64,000 bases of DNA from Paracoccus aminophilus JCM 7686 (lineage in GTDB: Bacteria > Pseudomonadota > Alphaproteobacteria > Rhodobacterales > Rhodobacteraceae): the NCBI RefSeq assembly GCF_000444995.1, contig NC_022041.1, positions 2,082,001 to 2,146,000 of the forward strand, written 5' to 3'. Both the position numbers and the translations under genes were made by a program. Below, one piece after another: positions 10,173 to 20,189 of the stretch (position 1 is its first letter; each line of letters opens with the position of its first letter). The notes under the pieces were generated by a model that was not told the DNA's origin, did no database searches, and worked only from the letters and a program-made list of their open reading frames with translations.

Positions 10173-11123
10173 TCAGCCGCGCGCGGCAAGCCGCCGCTCG
10201 ATGGCATCCCAGATCAGCGCCGCGGCATTGATCCCATCAAAGCGCTCAAGCTCTTGAATGCCGGTCGGCGAGGTCACATTGATCTCGGTCAGCCAGCCGT
10301 CAATGACATCGATCCCGGTAAAGATCAGGCCTTTCTCGCGCAAGATCGGACCGATCCGAGCGCAGATCTCACGCTCACGCTCGGTCAGTCCCACCGGCTC
10401 GGGACGACCGCCGACATGCATATTCGAGCGTGCCTCCCCCGCCGCCGGAACCCGGTTGATCGCGCCGACCGGCTCGCCATCGACCAAAATCACCCGCTTG
10501 TCGCCTTTGACCACGGCGGGCAGATATTTCTGCGCAATCACCGGCTCGCGGTTGATGGCCGTGAAGGTCTCCATCAGCGAGGACAGATTGGGATCCTCGG
10601 GACGCAGATGAAACACCCCGGCCCCGCCATTGCCGTAAAGAGGCTTGACGATAATATCGCCATGTTTGCGGCGAAATGCGCGGATATCCTCGATATTGCG
10701 GGTGATCAGCGTCGGCGGGGTGAGATCGGGGAAATCGAGGACAAGCAGTTTCTCGGGTGAGTTCCGGACCCAGAACGGGTCATTCACCACATAGGTTTCC
10801 GGATGAACCCGATCGAGCAGGTGGGTCGTCGTGATATAGGCCATGTCGAAAGGCGGGTCTTGCCGCAGCCAGACCACATCGAAATCCCGCAGATCGACCG
10901 TTTCCCAGTCGCCGAAAGTGACGTGATTGCCCTCCTCCCGGCGAAGCGTGATTTTCCGCCCGGTGGCGAGCACCCGGCCTTCGGAATAGCTCAGCCTATC
11001 GGCCGTATATTCAAACAGACGATGGCCCCGCGCTTCGGCCTCCAGCCCCAACCGGTAGCTGCTGTCCCCTTGGATCGAGACATTCTCGATCGGATCCATC
11101 TGCAAAGCGACGTAAAGACTCAT
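10173..11123 (-). CDS. gshB: Glutathione synthetase
   Basis: ATP-grasp enzyme of 316 residues that joins gamma-glutamylcysteine and glycine. The sequence shows the GshB N-terminal [18 protein letters not shown], the [21 protein letters not shown] block, the ATP-grasp loop [16 protein letters not shown], and the C-terminal [15 protein letters not shown] metal/ATP site. The ATG at 11123 is preferred over one 21 bases upstream because GGGAG stands seven bases before it. It converges on comM with only eight bases between the stops. Confidence 0.95.
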   Translation of the reverse strand: MSLYVALQMDPIENVSIQGDSSYRLGLEAEARGHRLFEYTADRLSYSEGRVLATGRKITLRREEGNHVTFGDWETVDLRDFDVVWLRQDPPFDMAYITTTHLLDRVHPETYVVNDPFWVRNSPEKLLVLDFPDLTPPTLITRNIEDIRAFRRKHGDIIVKPLYGNGGAGVFHLRPEDPNLSSLMETFTAINREPVIAQKYLPAVVKGDKRVILVDGEPVGAINRVPAAGEARSNMHVGGRPEPVGLTEREREICARIGPILREKGLIFTGIDVIDGWLTEINVTSPTGIQELERFDGINAAALIWDAIERRLAARG

Positions 11124-11184
11124 CGACAATCTCCCAACGGTCATTCGTCGCGGTTGTCGCTTGCCGATCCCGGCAATGCAAGGA

Positions 11185-11589
11185 TCAGTTCAATCCGAAG
11201 GCATTTTCCAAAACCTCAATCCGACCGAAATTATCAACCAGCGCCGCGTCAAAACGCATTTCTGTCAGCGAGCCGGTCGGCAAATCGCCGACATATTCGC
11301 AAGCCGCATGACAGATCCGGTCCATCTGGCGCCGAGACAGCCGTTCCGCGGCCTGCTGATGGTCTGCTGAGGCCTTCACCTCGACGAAGATATAGCCGCC
11401 ATCCTTTTGCAAGATGAGGTCGATTTCCCCGGCTTTGCCGCGCCAGCGCGAAGCCGCGAGCGCATATCCCGCCTGTGCATAGTGATCGGCCACGGCCTCT
11501 TCGGCCATGCGCCCACTCACATATCCAATTTTGCCGCGGATGGAGCGCTGCGCGCGCCCACGCCCTTCCAGTAAGGCGCTGTCTAGCAT
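11185..11589 (-). CDS. yraN: YraN family (UPF0102) nuclease-fold protein
   Basis: A 134-residue member of the YraN/UPF0102 family, which adopts a restriction-endonuclease-like fold; its biological role is not settled. The core reads [23 protein letters not shown], then KAGEIDLIL and the [10 protein letters not shown] strand, which supply the E-x-D...E-V-K type nuclease residues. About 27 extra N-terminal residues precede the family core, so a later start at 11508 (an ATG in the frame) is possible. It follows rsmI directly (stop at 11591), as in many proteobacteria. Confidence 0.88.
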   Translation of the reverse strand: MLDSALLEGRGRAQRSIRGKIGYVSGRMAEEAVADHYAQAGYALAASRWRGKAGEIDLILQKDGGYIFVEVKASADHQQAAERLSRRQMDRICHAACEYVGDLPTGSLTEMRFDAALVDNFGRIEVLENAFGLN

Positions 11590-11590
11590 G

Positions 11591-12517
11591 TCACTCTTTC
11601 TCCTTCATCAGCGCCAAAGCCAGCGCATAGACGTCACGTTTCGGCAAACCATATCGCGCCGCGACCAAGGCCGAAGCATCCTTCACCGAGCTTTCTGCCA
11701 GAGCGACGCCCAGATCCGCCCGGATCGTCGCCTCATCAACCTCTTGCGCTTCGGGCGGTCCGAACAGCACGACAACTTCGCCCCGCAAGCCTTCTTCCGG
11801 AATGGCTTCTGCCAACTCAGAGGCCTGTCCGCGCATGACCTCTTCGAATTTTTTCGTCAGCTCCCTACACACCACTGTAGACCTGCCCGGATCAATCTCG
11901 CAGAACTCTTTCAACAAGTCCTTAACGCGTCGCGGACTTTCGAAGAGAACGATGGTCGCATCGATCCCGAACCAGCTTCTGAGCCAGCGTTGACGCGCAC
12001 CTTTGGCCGAGGGCGGAAAGCCCACGAACATGAAGCGATCGCTTGGCAGGCCAGAGACCGTGAGCCCGGCCAGCAGCGCCGAGGGACCGGGCAGCGCATG
12101 AACGGCAAAGCCCGCCTCTGCTGCATCACGCGCCAGCCGGAAGCCCGGATCGGCCACCAGGGGCGTGCCGGCATCCGACGCATAGGCTACGCTGCGCCCT
12201 TCGCCGAGCAGCTTCAGGATCAGCGGGCGTTGCCGGTCCGCATTATGGTCATGATAGGCGATTACCCGACGGCCGCGCAAAGGGACGCCATGGATCTCCA
12301 TGAGGTGACGCAGCGTGCGGGTGTCTTCAGCGGCGAGCACATCGGCGCTGTTGAGCGTATCGAGCGCGCGCAGCGTGATATCCCGCGCGGTCCCGATCGG
12401 GGTTGCGACCAGATAGAGACCGGCGTCGGGCCGGGTCGCCATGATGCGCGCGGCGATCGTGCCGGGCGCATTTGTCGCCTGAGACGGGTCATCCCAACCA
12501 TCGGCCGGTTCCTGCAT
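11591..12517 (-). CDS. rsmI: RsmI, 16S rRNA C1402 2'-O-methyltransferase
   Basis: A SAM-dependent SpoU-unrelated (tetrapyrrole methylase-fold) enzyme of 308 residues that methylates the ribose of 16S rRNA C1402. Recognisable blocks are GLYLVATPIGTARDITLRAL, LAAEDTRTLRHLM, YASDAGTPLVADPGFRLARDA, VHALPGPSALLAGLTVSGLPSDRF and the RGEVVVLFGP segment. The ATG at 12517 has AAAGGG six bases upstream; the open frame continues to a GTG at 12556 without a good ribosome site. It is divergent from the lipoprotein gene, with a 101-bp shared promoter region. Confidence 0.94.
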   Translation of the reverse strand: MQEPADGWDDPSQATNAPGTIAARIMATRPDAGLYLVATPIGTARDITLRALDTLNSADVLAAEDTRTLRHLMEIHGVPLRGRRVIAYHDHNADRQRPLILKLLGEGRSVAYASDAGTPLVADPGFRLARDAAEAGFAVHALPGPSALLAGLTVSGLPSDRFMFVGFPPSAKGARQRWLRSWFGIDATIVLFESPRRVKDLLKEFCEIDPGRSTVVCRELTKKFEEVMRGQASELAEAIPEEGLRGEVVVLFGPPEAQEVDEATIRADLGVALAESSVKDASALVAARYGLPKRDVYALALALMKEKE

Positions 12518-12618
12518 GCTCTGCCCTTTCGGAGTTTCTGCGTAAGTTGCCTTCACGCCAATATGCCAATAACCTGCCGACGTTAAGTCTCCAGCACTGC
12601 CAACAGGGAATCACCGCT

Positions 12619-13821
12619 ATGACCGTCTCCGAAACGATCCGTGGCGCGAGCAAACTGCGCCGTCCTCTGGCGCGGCTCGGCGCCGTCGTCTCGGCCATGT
12701 TTCTCGCCGCCTGCGAACCGACCGGAATGGGGGCCTCGGGGCCGCAGACCGGCCAGATGATCGACCCCAAACAGCCGGTTCCGGTGGCCCTTCTGGTTCC
12801 CTCGGGCAGCGGCAGCGCCGATCTCGACTGGCTCGCCCGATCGCTCACCAATTCGGCCAAGATGGCCGCGGGCGATGCCCAAGGCGCTACGATCGATCTG
12901 CGGATCTATCCGGCGGGCTCGGATCCTGCACAGGCGGTAGCTCAGGCCAACAAGGCCGTCGATGAGGGTGCAAAGATCATCCTCGGGCCGCTGTTCGCCG
13001 ATTCGGCCAATGCCGTCGGCAATGCCGTGAAACCGCGCGGCGTCAATGTGCTGTCCTTCTCGAACAACCCCGATATTGCGGGCGGCAACCTCTTCATCCT
13101 TGGCAGCAGCTTTGACAATGTCGCGAACCGTCTGGTGCGCTACGGCGTCAAGAATGGCAAGAAGCGCATTCTCATGGTCGCCGAGGAAGATGCCGCCGGT
13201 CAGGTCGGCGCGCGTGCGATCCAAAAGGCGATCAGCCAGAATGGCGGCACTTTGGCAGGCGCGGTCAACCATCAGGTCTCGACCTCGGGGATTGACGCGG
13301 TCATCCCGAATATCGCCTCGGCCGCCAATTCCGGCAATGTCGATGCGATTTTCGTCACCGCCAACCAAGGCGCGGTCCTGCCCTATCTGCTCGACAAGCT
13401 GAACGCGGCCGGTGTGAATTCCTCGACCACCCAGATGATGGGCCTGACGCGTTGGGACCAGCCTGCCGCCCGGATGCAGATCCCCGGCGTGCAGGGCGGT
13501 TGGTTCGCCGTTCCCGACACCACCAAGAAGGCCCAGTTCGATCAGCGTTACCGTGCCGCCTACGGCGAGGCGCCCCATGAGCTCGGCTCGCTTGGCTATG
13601 ACGGCGTTGCCGCGATCTCGGCACTGGTGCGCGCAGGCAAGGCCAATGCGCTGACGACGGCGGGCCTGACCCAGAGCTCGGGCTTTGCTGGCATCAACGG
13701 CACGTTCCGCCTGCGTCGCGACGGCACCAATGACCGCGCGCTCGCGGTTGGCACCATCCGCAACGGCCAGCTGGTCGTGCTTGATCCGGCGCCGAAAAGC
13801 TTTAGCGGCTTTGGGTTCTGA
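12619..13821 (+). CDS. LpoA-like penicillin-binding protein activator lipoprotein
   Basis: A 400-residue lipoprotein with type I periplasmic-binding-protein (Leu/Ile/Val-binding) fold. A basic N terminus and hydrophobic stretch lead to the lipobox LAAC with cysteine about residue 32, so it should be lipidated and periplasmic or outer-membrane bound. The rest reads like the LppC/LpoA family: PVPVALLVPSGSG, then GAKIILGPLFADSANAVG and GWFAVPD. In enterobacteria, LpoA activates PBP1A; in alphaproteobacteria the family is present, but the partner is unproven. AGGGAA eight bases before the ATG defines the start. Its stop is followed two bases later by glnD. Confidence 0.82.
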   Translation: MTVSETIRGASKLRRPLARLGAVVSAMFLAACEPTGMGASGPQTGQMIDPKQPVPVALLVPSGSGSADLDWLARSLTNSAKMAAGDAQGATIDLRIYPAGSDPAQAVAQANKAVDEGAKIILGPLFADSANAVGNAVKPRGVNVLSFSNNPDIAGGNLFILGSSFDNVANRLVRYGVKNGKKRILMVAEEDAAGQVGARAIQKAISQNGGTLAGAVNHQVSTSGIDAVIPNIASAANSGNVDAIFVTANQGAVLPYLLDKLNAAGVNSSTTQMMGLTRWDQPAARMQIPGVQGGWFAVPDTTKKAQFDQRYRAAYGEAPHELGSLGYDGVAAISALVRAGKANALTTAGLTQSSGFAGINGTFRLRRDGTNDRALAVGTIRNGQLVVLDPAPKSFSGFGF

Positions 13822-13823
13822 TC

Positions 13824-16607
13824 TTGGTTCAGAGCTCCGGCCCATCTGATCCCACCGCCCCGGCTTTGTCCGGGGCGCATAATTTGATCGCCAGCGATGA
13901 CTTCATCCCCCGTCTGACGGCAGCGTTGACCGGCTTGAGCGATCCGAAGACCGTGCGGGCGACCACCGTTGCGATCCTGACCGAGGCCCGGGCCGAGAGC
14001 ATGGCCGGGATCGTCGCCAATTTCATGACCCATCCGCGCGCGGCACGCGAAACCGTCCGCGCTATTGCCGCGCTGACCGATGCGACGGTCTCGGCGATCT
14101 ATCACGTCGCGACCAAAATCCTGCATGCCCAGTCCAATCTCACCGAGGCCGAGCGGCTCGCCGTGCTGGCGATCGGGGGCTATGGCCGCGCCGAAATGGC
14201 GCCGCAATCGGATGTGGACATCCTGTTTCTGACCCCCTGGAAGGTCTCGCCTTGGGGGGAAAGCGTGGTGGAAACCATGCTTTACATGCTGTGGGACCTG
14301 AAGCTGAAAGTCGGGCAATCGGTGCGTTCGATCGACGACTGTCTGCGGCTCAGCGCCGAGGATATGACGATCCGCACCAGCCTGCTTGAGCATCGGCTGA
14401 TCTGCGGCCATGCCGCCACGGCCGAGCTGCTGCGTGAAAGGCTTTGGCCCGAGCTCTTTGACAATTCCGTCCCCGAATTCATCGAGGCCAAGCTCGCCGA
14501 GCGCTCGGCGCGCCACAAGAAGCAGGGCGGCCAGCGCTATGTGCTTGAGCCCAACGTCAAAGAGGGCAAGGGCGGTCTGCGCGATCTGCAAACGCTCTAT
14601 TGGATGGCAAAATACATCCATAAGGTCGAGCGCGCCGCTCAGCTGGTCGATCTGGGCTTTTTCACCCGCGACGAGCATCTGACCTTCTGGCAGGCCGAGG
14701 ATTTTCTCTGGGCCGTGCGCTGCCATCTCCATCTGATCGCCAAGCGCCCGATGGATCAGCTCACCTTCGACATGCAGGTCGAGGTCGCGCGCCGGATGGG
14801 CTATCGCGACAGCGGCGGCCGCCGCGCGGTCGAGATCTTCATGCAGGATTACTTCCTTCATGCCACCCGCGTCGGCGAGCTGACCCGGGTCTTTCTGGTC
14901 GCGCTGGAAAACCGCCATCTCTACAAGGCGCCGATCCTCAACCTGCTCTTTCGCAAGCGCCGCCGCATCCGGCCGGGCTTCACCGAAGAGCGCGGGCGGC
15001 TGAATATCGAGAATGAGGCGGAATTCCTCAAGGATCCGCTGAATATCCTGCGCCTCTTCGAAGAGGCTTTGCGCACCGGCATCCTGATCCATCCCGAGGC
15101 GATGCGGCTGGTCACCAGCCATCTCGATCTCATCGATGACGAGATGCGCGCCAATCCCGAAGCGGTACGGATCTTTCTTGATCTGCTGCTCAAACACGGC
15201 AACCCCGAGCGCAGCCTGCGCCGGATGAACGAGCTCGGCGTTCTGGGCGCTTTCATCCCGGAATTCGCACCGGTCGTGGCGATGATGCAGTTCAACGTCT
15301 ACCACCATTACACGGTCGACGAGCATCTGATCCAATGCATCTCCTCGCTGGCCGCGATCGAGCGGGGCGAATTGTCCGAGGATCTGCCGCTCGCCTCCGA
15401 GATCATCAAGGGCGACATCAACCGCCGCGCCCTGACGCTGGCCGTGCTGTTTCACGACATCGGCAAGGGGCGCCCCGAGGATCATTCGATCCTTGGCGCG
15501 CGGCTGGTGCGCCGAATCGGCACCCGCTTCGGCCTGCCTGCCGATGAGGTCGAAACCATCGAATGGCTGGTCCGCAATCATCTGCTGATGTCGGATGTGG
15601 CGCAAAAGCGCGATATCTCGGACCCGCGCACCATCGGCGATTTCGCCAAGATGGTGAAAAGCCGCAAGCGGCTGGATCTGCTTTTGATCCTCACGGTTTG
15701 CGACATTCGCGGCGTGGGTCCGGGGACCTGGAACAACTGGAAGGCCATGCTGCTGCGCCGCCTGCACGAGCTGACCGCAACCGCGCTTGATGGCGGGCTC
15801 GAAGAGCTCAACCGCGAAAAGCGCACCGACGAGGCCAAGCGCTCGCTGCGTCACCTGCTGGTCGCGACCGGCTGGGACGCGCGCGAGATCCGCGAAGAGC
15901 TCGCCCGCCATTACGACAATTACTGGTCGGGCCTGCCCACGGAAACTCAGGCGGTCTTTGCGGGCATGTTGCGCCCGCCGCCGGATTCGGGCGAGGTCGG
16001 CATCGACCTGCATCCCGATACCGACCGCGACGCGACCCGCGCGGCCTTCGTGCTGGCCGACCATCCCGGCATTTTCTCGCGGCTCGCGGGCGCTCTGGCG
16101 CTTGTCGGTGCCAATGTCGTCGATGCGCGCACCTATACGACGCGGGACGGCTATGCGACGGCGGTCTTTTGGACGCAGGATGCCGAGGGGCGGCCCTATG
16201 ACGCCGACCGCCTGCCCCGCCTGCGCCAGATGATCGAGCGCACGCTCAAGGGCGAGATCGTCGCGCGCACCGCGCTTGCCAGCAAGGACAAGCCCAAGAA
16301 ACGCGAATCCGCCTTCCGCTTCCCGACCCATATCACCTTCGACAATGAAGGCAGCGATATTTACACCGTAATCGAGGTCGACACCCGCGACCGCCCGGGC
16401 CTGCTTTATGACCTGACGCGGACGCTGGCGGAAAACCACATCCAGATCGTCAGTGCCGTCATCGCGACCTTCGGCGCGCAGGTGGTCGATACATTTTATG
16501 TCAAGGATGCCTTCGGGTTGAAGCTTCATCAGGAGCTTCGGCGCGAGACGCTGGAAAAGCGGCTTCGTCAGGCCATCCGCGAAGGCGCCGAGCGCGCCGG
16601 GAGCTAA
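13824..16607 (+). CDS. glnD: GlnD, PII uridylyltransferase/uridylyl-removing enzyme
   Basis: Nitrogen sensor of 927 residues that uridylylates PII proteins. In order: nucleotidyltransferase domain with GGYGRAE and paired aspartates D130/D132; an HD hydrolase domain with HHYTVDEH (about 490) and FHDIGKGRPEDHS (about 537); two C-terminal ACT glutamine-sensing domains (about 735-810 and 845-915). The frame opens with TTG at 13824, two bases after the lipoprotein stop, and no in-frame ATG occurs before residue 60, inside conserved sequence. Expression is probably coupled to the lipoprotein gene. murJ follows three bases after the stop. Confidence 0.93.
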   Translation: MVQSSGPSDPTAPALSGAHNLIASDDFIPRLTAALTGLSDPKTVRATTVAILTEARAESMAGIVANFMTHPRAARETVRAIAALTDATVSAIYHVATKILHAQSNLTEAERLAVLAIGGYGRAEMAPQSDVDILFLTPWKVSPWGESVVETMLYMLWDLKLKVGQSVRSIDDCLRLSAEDMTIRTSLLEHRLICGHAATAELLRERLWPELFDNSVPEFIEAKLAERSARHKKQGGQRYVLEPNVKEGKGGLRDLQTLYWMAKYIHKVERAAQLVDLGFFTRDEHLTFWQAEDFLWAVRCHLHLIAKRPMDQLTFDMQVEVARRMGYRDSGGRRAVEIFMQDYFLHATRVGELTRVFLVALENRHLYKAPILNLLFRKRRRIRPGFTEERGRLNIENEAEFLKDPLNILRLFEEALRTGILIHPEAMRLVTSHLDLIDDEMRANPEAVRIFLDLLLKHGNPERSLRRMNELGVLGAFIPEFAPVVAMMQFNVYHHYTVDEHLIQCISSLAAIERGELSEDLPLASEIIKGDINRRALTLAVLFHDIGKGRPEDHSILGARLVRRIGTRFGLPADEVETIEWLVRNHLLMSDVAQKRDISDPRTIGDFAKMVKSRKRLDLLLILTVCDIRGVGPGTWNNWKAMLLRRLHELTATALDGGLEELNREKRTDEAKRSLRHLLVATGWDAREIREELARHYDNYWSGLPTETQAVFAGMLRPPPDSGEVGIDLHPDTDRDATRAAFVLADHPGIFSRLAGALALVGANVVDARTYTTRDGYATAVFWTQDAEGRPYDADRLPRLRQMIERTLKGEIVARTALASKDKPKKRESAFRFPTHITFDNEGSDIYTVIEVDTRDRPGLLYDLTRTLAENHIQIVSAVIATFGAQVVDTFYVKDAFGLKLHQELRRETLEKRLRQAIREGAERAGS

Positions 16608-16610
16608 TCT

Positions 16611-18155
16611 ATGCAGCCTATCCGCCTGATCCGCGGCTTTCTTTCCGTTGGCGCCTGGACGCTGGTCTCTCGTGTCGTGGGCTTTGTCCGTGACATGATG
16701 ATCGCGGCCTTTCTGGGCTCTGGCCCGGTGGCGCAAGCCTATCTCGTGGCCTTCACTTTGCCCAATATGTTCCGCCGCTTCTTTGCCGAAGGGGCGTTCA
16801 ACACGGCTTTCGTGCCGATGTTTGCCAAGAAACTCGAAGATGGCTCCAATCCGCGCGATTTTGCCGAGGAGGCCTTCTCGGGTCTCGCGATGGTCGTGCT
16901 GATCGTCTCGGTCATCGCCAATTTCATCATGCCTTGGCTCGTCTTCATTCAGGCGGCGGGCTTTGCGGGCGATGAGCGTTTCGATCTGGCCGTCGTCTAT
17001 GGCAAGATCTGCTTTCCCTATATCTTCTTCATCTCGCTGACGGCGCTGCTGTCGGGGCTGCTGAACGCGGGCGGCAAATTCATGGCCGCCGCCGCTGCCC
17101 CCGTCCTGATGAACCTGATCCTGATCGTCGCCATGGTGCTCGCCGACCATTTCGGCTGGGACATGGGGCTGGCCATGGCCTGGTCGACGCCGATCTCGGG
17201 GATCGCGCAATTTGCGATGGTCTGGATTGCGGCGAAGAAGATGGGATTTCCGCTCTACTTCCGCCGCCCGCGCCTGACCCCGGATATGAAGCGGCTTCTG
17301 GCGATTGCCGCGCCTGCGGTGCTCGCGGGCGGCGTCGTTCAGGTCAACCTGCTGGTCGGGCGTCAGGTCGGCTCCTTCTTCGAGGGCGCGATCGCTTGGC
17401 TGACCTATGCCGACCGGCTTTATCAGCTGCCGCTTGGCGTCGTGGGCATCGCCATTGGCATCGTGCTTTTGCCCGATATCTCGCGCCGCCTGAAGGCCGA
17501 GGACCATACCGGCGGCCGCCATGCCTATAACCGCGCCACGGAATTCGCGCTGTTTCTGACTGTGCCTTGCGGCGTCGCGCTGATTGTCGCGGCCTATCCG
17601 CTGATCTCGGTCCTGTTCGAGCGTGGCCAGTTCGACCATTCCGATGTCGGCCCGACCGCGCTCGCGCTGGCGATCTACGGCGTGGGCCTTCCGGCTTTCG
17701 TGCTGCAAAAGGTGCTGCAACCGCTCTATTTCGCCCGCGAGGACACCCGCACGCCCTTCCGCTTTGCCGTGGTCTCGATGGTGGTGAATGCTGCCTGCGC
17801 GCTTGGTCTTGCCCCCTTCATGGGCTTTTCCGCCGCGGCTTGGGGCACGACCATCGCGGGCTGGATCATGGCCTGGCAGCTCTGGCGCGGCACCCGCGCC
17901 ATGGGCGAGGCCGCGAGCTTTGACGCAAGGCTCAAGCACCGCCTGCCCCGGATCATCGCCGCCTCGCTGGTCATGGGCGTTGTGGTCTTCGCGCTGATGC
18001 AGGTTCTGGGCGAGATGCTCTCGACCCACGGCGCGCGCTATCTGGGCCTTGCCCTTCTCGTTCTCGGCGGCATGGCAAGCTATTTCGTCGCGGCCGTGCT
18101 GCTGGGCGCGGTCAAACCCTCCGATCTCAAGGCCGATCTGCGCCGCAAACGCTGA
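16611..18155 (+). CDS. murJ: MurJ, lipid II flippase
   Basis: A 514-residue polytopic inner-membrane protein of the MOP superfamily with about fourteen hydrophobic segments, which flips lipid II for peptidoglycan synthesis. The diagnostic N terminus, FLSVGAWTLVSRVVGFVRDMMIAAFLGSG, and the FRRFFAEGAFNTAFVPMF block are present, the latter with the conserved arginine/glutamate patch of the central cavity. It lies three bases downstream of glnD in one operon with the LpoA-like gene; two of the three genes serve the cell wall. Confidence 0.95.
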   Translation: MQPIRLIRGFLSVGAWTLVSRVVGFVRDMMIAAFLGSGPVAQAYLVAFTLPNMFRRFFAEGAFNTAFVPMFAKKLEDGSNPRDFAEEAFSGLAMVVLIVSVIANFIMPWLVFIQAAGFAGDERFDLAVVYGKICFPYIFFISLTALLSGLLNAGGKFMAAAAAPVLMNLILIVAMVLADHFGWDMGLAMAWSTPISGIAQFAMVWIAAKKMGFPLYFRRPRLTPDMKRLLAIAAPAVLAGGVVQVNLLVGRQVGSFFEGAIAWLTYADRLYQLPLGVVGIAIGIVLLPDISRRLKAEDHTGGRHAYNRATEFALFLTVPCGVALIVAAYPLISVLFERGQFDHSDVGPTALALAIYGVGLPAFVLQKVLQPLYFAREDTRTPFRFAVVSMVVNAACALGLAPFMGFSAAAWGTTIAGWIMAWQLWRGTRAMGEAASFDARLKHRLPRIIAASLVMGVVVFALMQVLGEMLSTHGARYLGLALLVLGGMASYFVAAVLLGAVKPSDLKADLRRKR

Positions 18156-18175
18156 GCCACTTTGGCGACGCCAGC

Positions 18176-18203
18176 AAAAAGGGGGCCAACTGGCCCCCTT
18201 TTT
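18176..18203. terminator. Bidirectional terminator between murJ and rhomboid gene
   Basis: An inverted repeat GGGGGCC/GGCCCCC with a 4-nt loop is flanked by five A on the left and five T on the right. It therefore terminates both the plus-strand lpoA-glnD-murJ operon and the minus-strand rhomboid-like gene. Confidence 0.9.
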
Positions 18204-18221
18204 CATGTTCTGTGCCCGCGT

Positions 18222-18941
18222 TTACCGCTGCCGGATCTGGCCCATCAGCCGGGCAAACCCGCCGGGGATCAGCACGAAGGAGAGCAGGAAACCCGAGGCA
18301 AAGCCCGCAAGCTCGGCGATCCAGGTCAGGTTGCCGTCCTGGAAGATGATGCCGAAGACAAGCTGGAACAGCAGCAACATGCCGATCAGGCTGAAGGCGC
18401 GCATTTGATTGCCGTTCTCCTGACCGAGCTTCAGCCAGAGCAGATAGGTAAAGGCACCGACAAAGCCATAGACCGCCGGATAGCCGCCGATCAGCGCGGC
18501 AAAGCGGAACTGCGGCAAGAGCGCGGCGCAGAGCGTATAGATCAGCGCGCCGCCAATTGCCGAGCCGAAAAACAGCACCAGCACCGCCCAGGGCCGGAAG
18601 ACCCGCGCCACCATATTGCCGAGCGCCAGCAGGAAGACGACGACGAAGAGCGCCTGCGTGAAGGTGTAATGAATGAAGGGATAAGTCACGAGCCGGGCCA
18701 ATTGGCGCGGATCGGCAATGCCAAGCTGCCACATCCGGATCAGGATATCGGGGACGAAGGCGGATTTCTCGGCCGCGATCTGGCGCATGGCCAAAGCCGC
18801 CCCCTGCCCGCCGAGCCCGTTGTTGAGAAAGCCCGTCAGCGCCAGACCGAAGACCGCCTCGGAGGCGATCATCGGCAAAGCGAGGATCCAGACGATCGCC
18901 GGAACGGGATTGAGAGGGGATTGATCGTTGCCGGGGCGCAT
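18222..18941 (-). CDS. Rhomboid-fold membrane protein lacking catalytic residues
   Basis: A 239-residue, six-segment membrane protein aligned by eye to rhomboid proteases. The first-loop region reads [25 protein letters not shown], matching the rhomboid TYPFLHxxxxHLxFNMxxLxxFG pattern. The catalytic serine position (GASGAVFG in active enzymes) is GGYPAVYG, with Tyr154 at the serine site. The histidine of the last helix (HLGGFxxG) is replaced in [10 protein letters not shown] by Glu210. It should therefore be proteolytically inactive, resembling a pseudoprotease of the iRhom/derlin type. It stands alone, divergent from trpS. Confidence 0.8.
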   Translation of the reverse strand: MRPGNDQSPLNPVPAIVWILALPMIASEAVFGLALTGFLNNGLGGQGAALAMRQIAAEKSAFVPDILIRMWQLGIADPRQLARLVTYPFIHYTFTQALFVVVFLLALGNMVARVFRPWAVLVLFFGSAIGGALIYTLCAALLPQFRFAALIGGYPAVYGFVGAFTYLLWLKLGQENGNQMRAFSLIGMLLLFQLVFGIIFQDGNLTWIAELAGFASGFLLSFVLIPGGFARLMGQIRQR

Positions 18942-19089
18942 GTCTCGGTCCTTTTCTGGCTTAGTCTGTCAGCGGCTCAGTCTGTCTGCGGGTCTTGGGA
19001 CGGTTCTTGCCCTCGTCCGGACTGGGCGGTTGCACCCGGTCCGGCCAAGGGGTAAGCCAGCGCCAGTGATTTTCCAAGCAGGTAACGCT

Positions 19090-20109
19090 ATGACGATGAG
19101 CTTCAAACCGCGTATCTTCTCTGGAATCCAGCCGTCGGGTGGCCTGACTTTGGGCAACTATCTGGGCGCTCTGCGCCGTTTCGCTGGCTTTCAGGGCACT
19201 GGTCCCGAGACGATTTACTGTGTCGTCGATCTGCACGCGATCACCGTCTGGCAAGACCCTGCCGAATTGAGCCGCCGCACCCGCGAGATCGCGGCGGCCT
19301 ATATGGCCTCTGGCGTCGATCCCGAACAGTCGATCCTCTTCAACCAAAGCCAGGTTGCTGCCCATGCCGAGCTTGCATGGCTCTTTAACTGCGTCGCGCG
19401 GTTGGGCTGGATGAACCGGATGACCCAGTTCAAGGATAAAGCCGGCAAGAACTCCGAGAATTCGAGCCTTGGCCTTTACGCCTATCCCTCGCTGATGGCC
19501 GCCGACATTCTGGCCTATCGTGCGACTGCCGTGCCGGTGGGCGACGACCAGAAGCAGCATGTCGAGCTCACGCGCGATATCGCGGCGAAGTTCAACCATG
19601 ATTACGGCGTCGAATTCTTCCCCCAGCCCACGCCGCTGATCGAGGGCACCGCGACCCGCGTCATGTCTTTGCGCGACGGCTCGAAGAAAATGTCGAAATC
19701 CGATCCTTCGGATGCAAGCCGCATCAACCTGACCGATGATGCCGACACGATCACCGCAAAGATCCGCAAGGCGCGCACCGATGCCGAGCCGCTGCCGGGC
19801 AGTGCCGAGGGGCTGAAGGACCGCCCCGAGGCGAAGAACCTGCTCAATATCTACTCGGCCTTGACCGGCGAAAGCATTGACGAGATCCTCGGCAAGTTCG
19901 AAGGTCAGGGCTTTGGCACCTTCAAACCCGCCCTTGCCGAGATCGCCGTCGATGTTCTGGCGCCGATCACGTCGAAAATGTCGCAATTCATGGCCGATCC
20001 CGCCGAGATTGACCGTATCCTTGGCAAAGGCGCGACTCGGGCGGCAGAAATCGCCCAGCCGGTCGTTGAAGAAGCCAAGGGGATCATGGGCATGATCCGC
20101 TCGCGTTAA
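19090..20109 (+). CDS. trpS: Tryptophanyl-tRNA synthetase
   Basis: Class I aminoacyl-tRNA synthetase of 339 residues charging tRNA-Trp. The HIGH-equivalent is [13 protein letters not shown] near the N terminus, and KKMSKSD near residue 200 is the KMSKS loop. The ATP/Trp-binding [30 protein letters not shown] stretch is complete. The frame is open for 54 codons upstream, but the ATG at 19090 gives the family N terminus; an ATG six bases later is an alternative. Confidence 0.96.
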   Translation: MTMSFKPRIFSGIQPSGGLTLGNYLGALRRFAGFQGTGPETIYCVVDLHAITVWQDPAELSRRTREIAAAYMASGVDPEQSILFNQSQVAAHAELAWLFNCVARLGWMNRMTQFKDKAGKNSENSSLGLYAYPSLMAADILAYRATAVPVGDDQKQHVELTRDIAAKFNHDYGVEFFPQPTPLIEGTATRVMSLRDGSKKMSKSDPSDASRINLTDDADTITAKIRKARTDAEPLPGSAEGLKDRPEAKNLLNIYSALTGESIDEILGKFEGQGFGTFKPALAEIAVDVLAPITSKMSQFMADPAEIDRILGKGATRAAEIAQPVVEEAKGIMGMIRSR

Positions 20110-20189
20110 GCTTTGTGCCGCCGGACCAGCGCGGATCGGCGGCATCTTCTCCCTTGACCTCGGCTTATTTTCCGGCCGAAGGAGGCCTT

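Noticed and set aside
13596..18206. Very long minus-strand open frame (over 1500 codons) opposite glnD and murJ
   Set aside because: It is antisense to two certain genes, has a composition dominated by Arg, His, Gln, Gly and Ala as expected from reading GC-rich codons backwards, and has no domain. It is a codon-bias shadow.
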